Assembly (NCBI RefSeq): GCF_000159435.1
Contig: NZ_GG693415.1
Span: forward strand, 1-64,000
Source: Limosilactobacillus vaginalis DSM 5837 = ATCC 49540
GTDB taxonomy: Bacteria > Bacillota > Bacilli > Lactobacillales > Lactobacillaceae
Length of the DNA: 64,000 nt
Direction of reading: 5' to 3'
The notes under the pieces: generated by a model
What the model was told of the DNA's origin: nothing
What the model saw: only the letters and a program-made list of their open reading frames with translations
Databases searched by the model: none
Position numbers and translations under genes: made by a program
Part shown: positions 63,140 through 64,000 of the stretch, piece by piece
Numbering within the stretch: the first letter of the stretch is position 1
Layout of the letters: each line of letters starts with the position of its first letter

Positions 63140-64000
63140 TTATTCTTTATCGTTCTTATCTTTTGTAGCGTTTGGATCCGCAACGTTGTAGTCATCATCA
63201 TTCATTGCTTCAACAGCACCTAAACGGTAGCCATTTCCTACTTGGCTAAAGAAGTCATGGTTTGCCGTTGATGTGGAAATCCCGTTCATAACGACTGGAT
63301 TGACATCTGAAGCAGTATCGGGGAAGAGCGGGTCTTGCCCGAGGTTCATTAGTGCCTTGTTGGCATTGTAACGAATGAAGGTTAAGACGTCTTCTGTCCA
63401 GCCAACTTGATCATAAAGCAAGTGGGTGTACTTTTCTTCGTTATCATATAACTCGTAAAGGAAGTTATACATCCAGTCCTTCATGTCTTGTTGTTGCTTT
63501 TCTGTTCGGTCGTGCATCCCCACTTGGAACTTGTAGCCAATGTAAGTTCCGTGAACTGACTCGTCCCGTAAAATTAACTTAATAATTTCGGCAACGTTAT
63601 TCAGCTTATTGTGTCCTAGATAATAGAGTGGGGTATAGAAACCAGAATAGAAGAGGAAAGTTTCAAGGAAAACATTGGCAACCTTCTTCTTTAATGGATC
63701 TTCCTCTGGATTGCGGTAAATATTAGCAATTTGAACCGCCTTATTTTGTAAGTACTCTTCGGAATCTGACCAGTCAAAAATTTCGTTAATTTCTTCAGGG
63801 GTATTTAATGTTGAAAAAATTGTTGAGTAACTCTTGGCGTGAACTGATTCCATGAATTGGATGTTATTCAAGACTGCTGTTTCGTGTTGTGTTTTAACGT
63901 CTTGCTTTAAGGCTGTTAAACCAGCTTCAGACTGAACAGTATCCAGAAGGGTTAATCCACCGAAAACGTGACCAACAGTCCATTGATGATCGGTGTCAAG
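63140..64000 (-). CDS. nrdF: Ribonucleotide reductase class Ib small subunit (partial, 5' end outside window)
   Basis: 286 codons of NrdF are visible and the frame stays open to the window edge, so the N-terminus is missing. Metal-site and radical-site motifs: NNIQFMESVHAKSYSTIFST, LETFLFYSGF and LRDESVHGTYIGY. Class Ib beta subunits hold a Mn2- or Fe2-tyrosyl radical and work with NrdE and NrdI. An internal TTG at 63871 is not the start, because conserved sequence such as WTVGHVFGGLTLLDTVQSEA continues upstream of it. Confidence 0.95.
   Translation of the reverse strand, partial: LDTDHQWTVGHVFGGLTLLDTVQSEAGLTALKQDVKTQHETAVLNNIQFMESVHAKSYSTIFSTLNTPEEINEIFDWSDSEEYLQNKAVQIANIYRNPEEDPLKKKVANVFLETFLFYSGFYTPLYYLGHNKLNNVAEIIKLILRDESVHGTYIGYKFQVGMHDRTEKQQQDMKDWMYNFLYELYDNEEKYTHLLYDQVGWTEDVLTFIRYNANKALMNLGQDPLFPDTASDVNPVVMNGISTSTANHDFFSQVGNGYRLGAVEAMNDDDYNVADPNATKDKNDKE

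Overview
The window is a contiguous piece of a low-GC Gram-positive chromosome, almost certainly a heterofermentative lactic acid bacterium of the Limosilactobacillus (L. reuteri/fermentum) group. This rests on the two-subunit LacL/LacM beta-galactosidase with overlapping genes, malolactic enzyme with MleR, PepC, AspT-type antiporter, a cgl plus cystine-type ABC transporter cluster, AdhE and class Ib NrdF, and on the order radA-pinL-(fhs)-cysS-mrnC-rlmB-sigH-rpmG-secE-nusG-rplK-rplA, which is the classic Firmicute translation neighbourhood. Species assignment is inference. I see no rRNA, insertion sequence, prophage or CRISPR array.

Layout. 1-6.8 kb is an A+T-rich segment bracketed by two identical tRNA-Asn genes. 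It holds a tRNA-sensing T-box leader followed by a polar amino-acid ABC transporter, a GntR/UTRA regulator, a PfkB kinase and a SIS-domain deglycase: in effect a fructosamine (Amadori product) salvage operon under amino-acid control. It also holds tRNA-Thr and a flavodoxin. 7-24.6 kb is ordinary metabolism and transport: DtpT, tRNA-Tyr/Gln, an MFS exporter, AspT with an aspartate racemase, a GntR regulator, PncB-NadE, Tex-SprT, tRNA-Leu(AAG), LacLM, GpmA and an esterase. 24.8-28.5 kb is a sulfur amino-acid operon (cystathionine lyase plus cystine-type ABC transporter), preceded by a 28-residue leader peptide with tandem Cys codons and a terminator, which looks like a cysteine-sensing attenuator. 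28.5-29.2 kb is packed with copies of an unusual long-hairpin repeat family. 29.2-35 kb holds PepC, malolactic enzyme/MleR, RpiA, a GNAT protein and dUTPase.

35-47.3 kb is the information-processing block (RadA, PIN-TRAM ATPase-like membrane protein, Fhs, a Fic-fold protein with altered active site, CysS, MrnC, RlmB, a decayed gene, SigH/ComX, L33, SecE, NusG, L11, L1 with two L1-binding leaders). 47.4-52.9 kb has tRNA-His, a PAP2 phosphatase, a hemH-mntH pair, L10/L7-L12 with an L10 leader, and a membrane gene interrupted by a stop at codon 4. 53-55.3 kb has MscL and a PadR-DUF1700-DUF4097 envelope-stress-like operon. 55.4-60.1 kb has a LysR regulator divergent from an M20 peptidase/deacylase, an MFS carrier and a MenC/N-acylamino-acid-racemase-type enolase, apparently a pathway for importing, racemising and deacylating an N-acyl amino acid or related compound. 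The window closes with AdhE and a partial NrdF.

Best candidates for something undescribed: (1) the T-box-controlled fructosamine operon; (2) the Cys-Cys leader-peptide attenuator before the cystathionine lyase operon; (3) the hairpin repeat family, whose copies mostly keep a tandem G-A mismatch at the base and sit just downstream of stop codons on the coding strand; (4) the LysR/M20/MFS/racemase operon.
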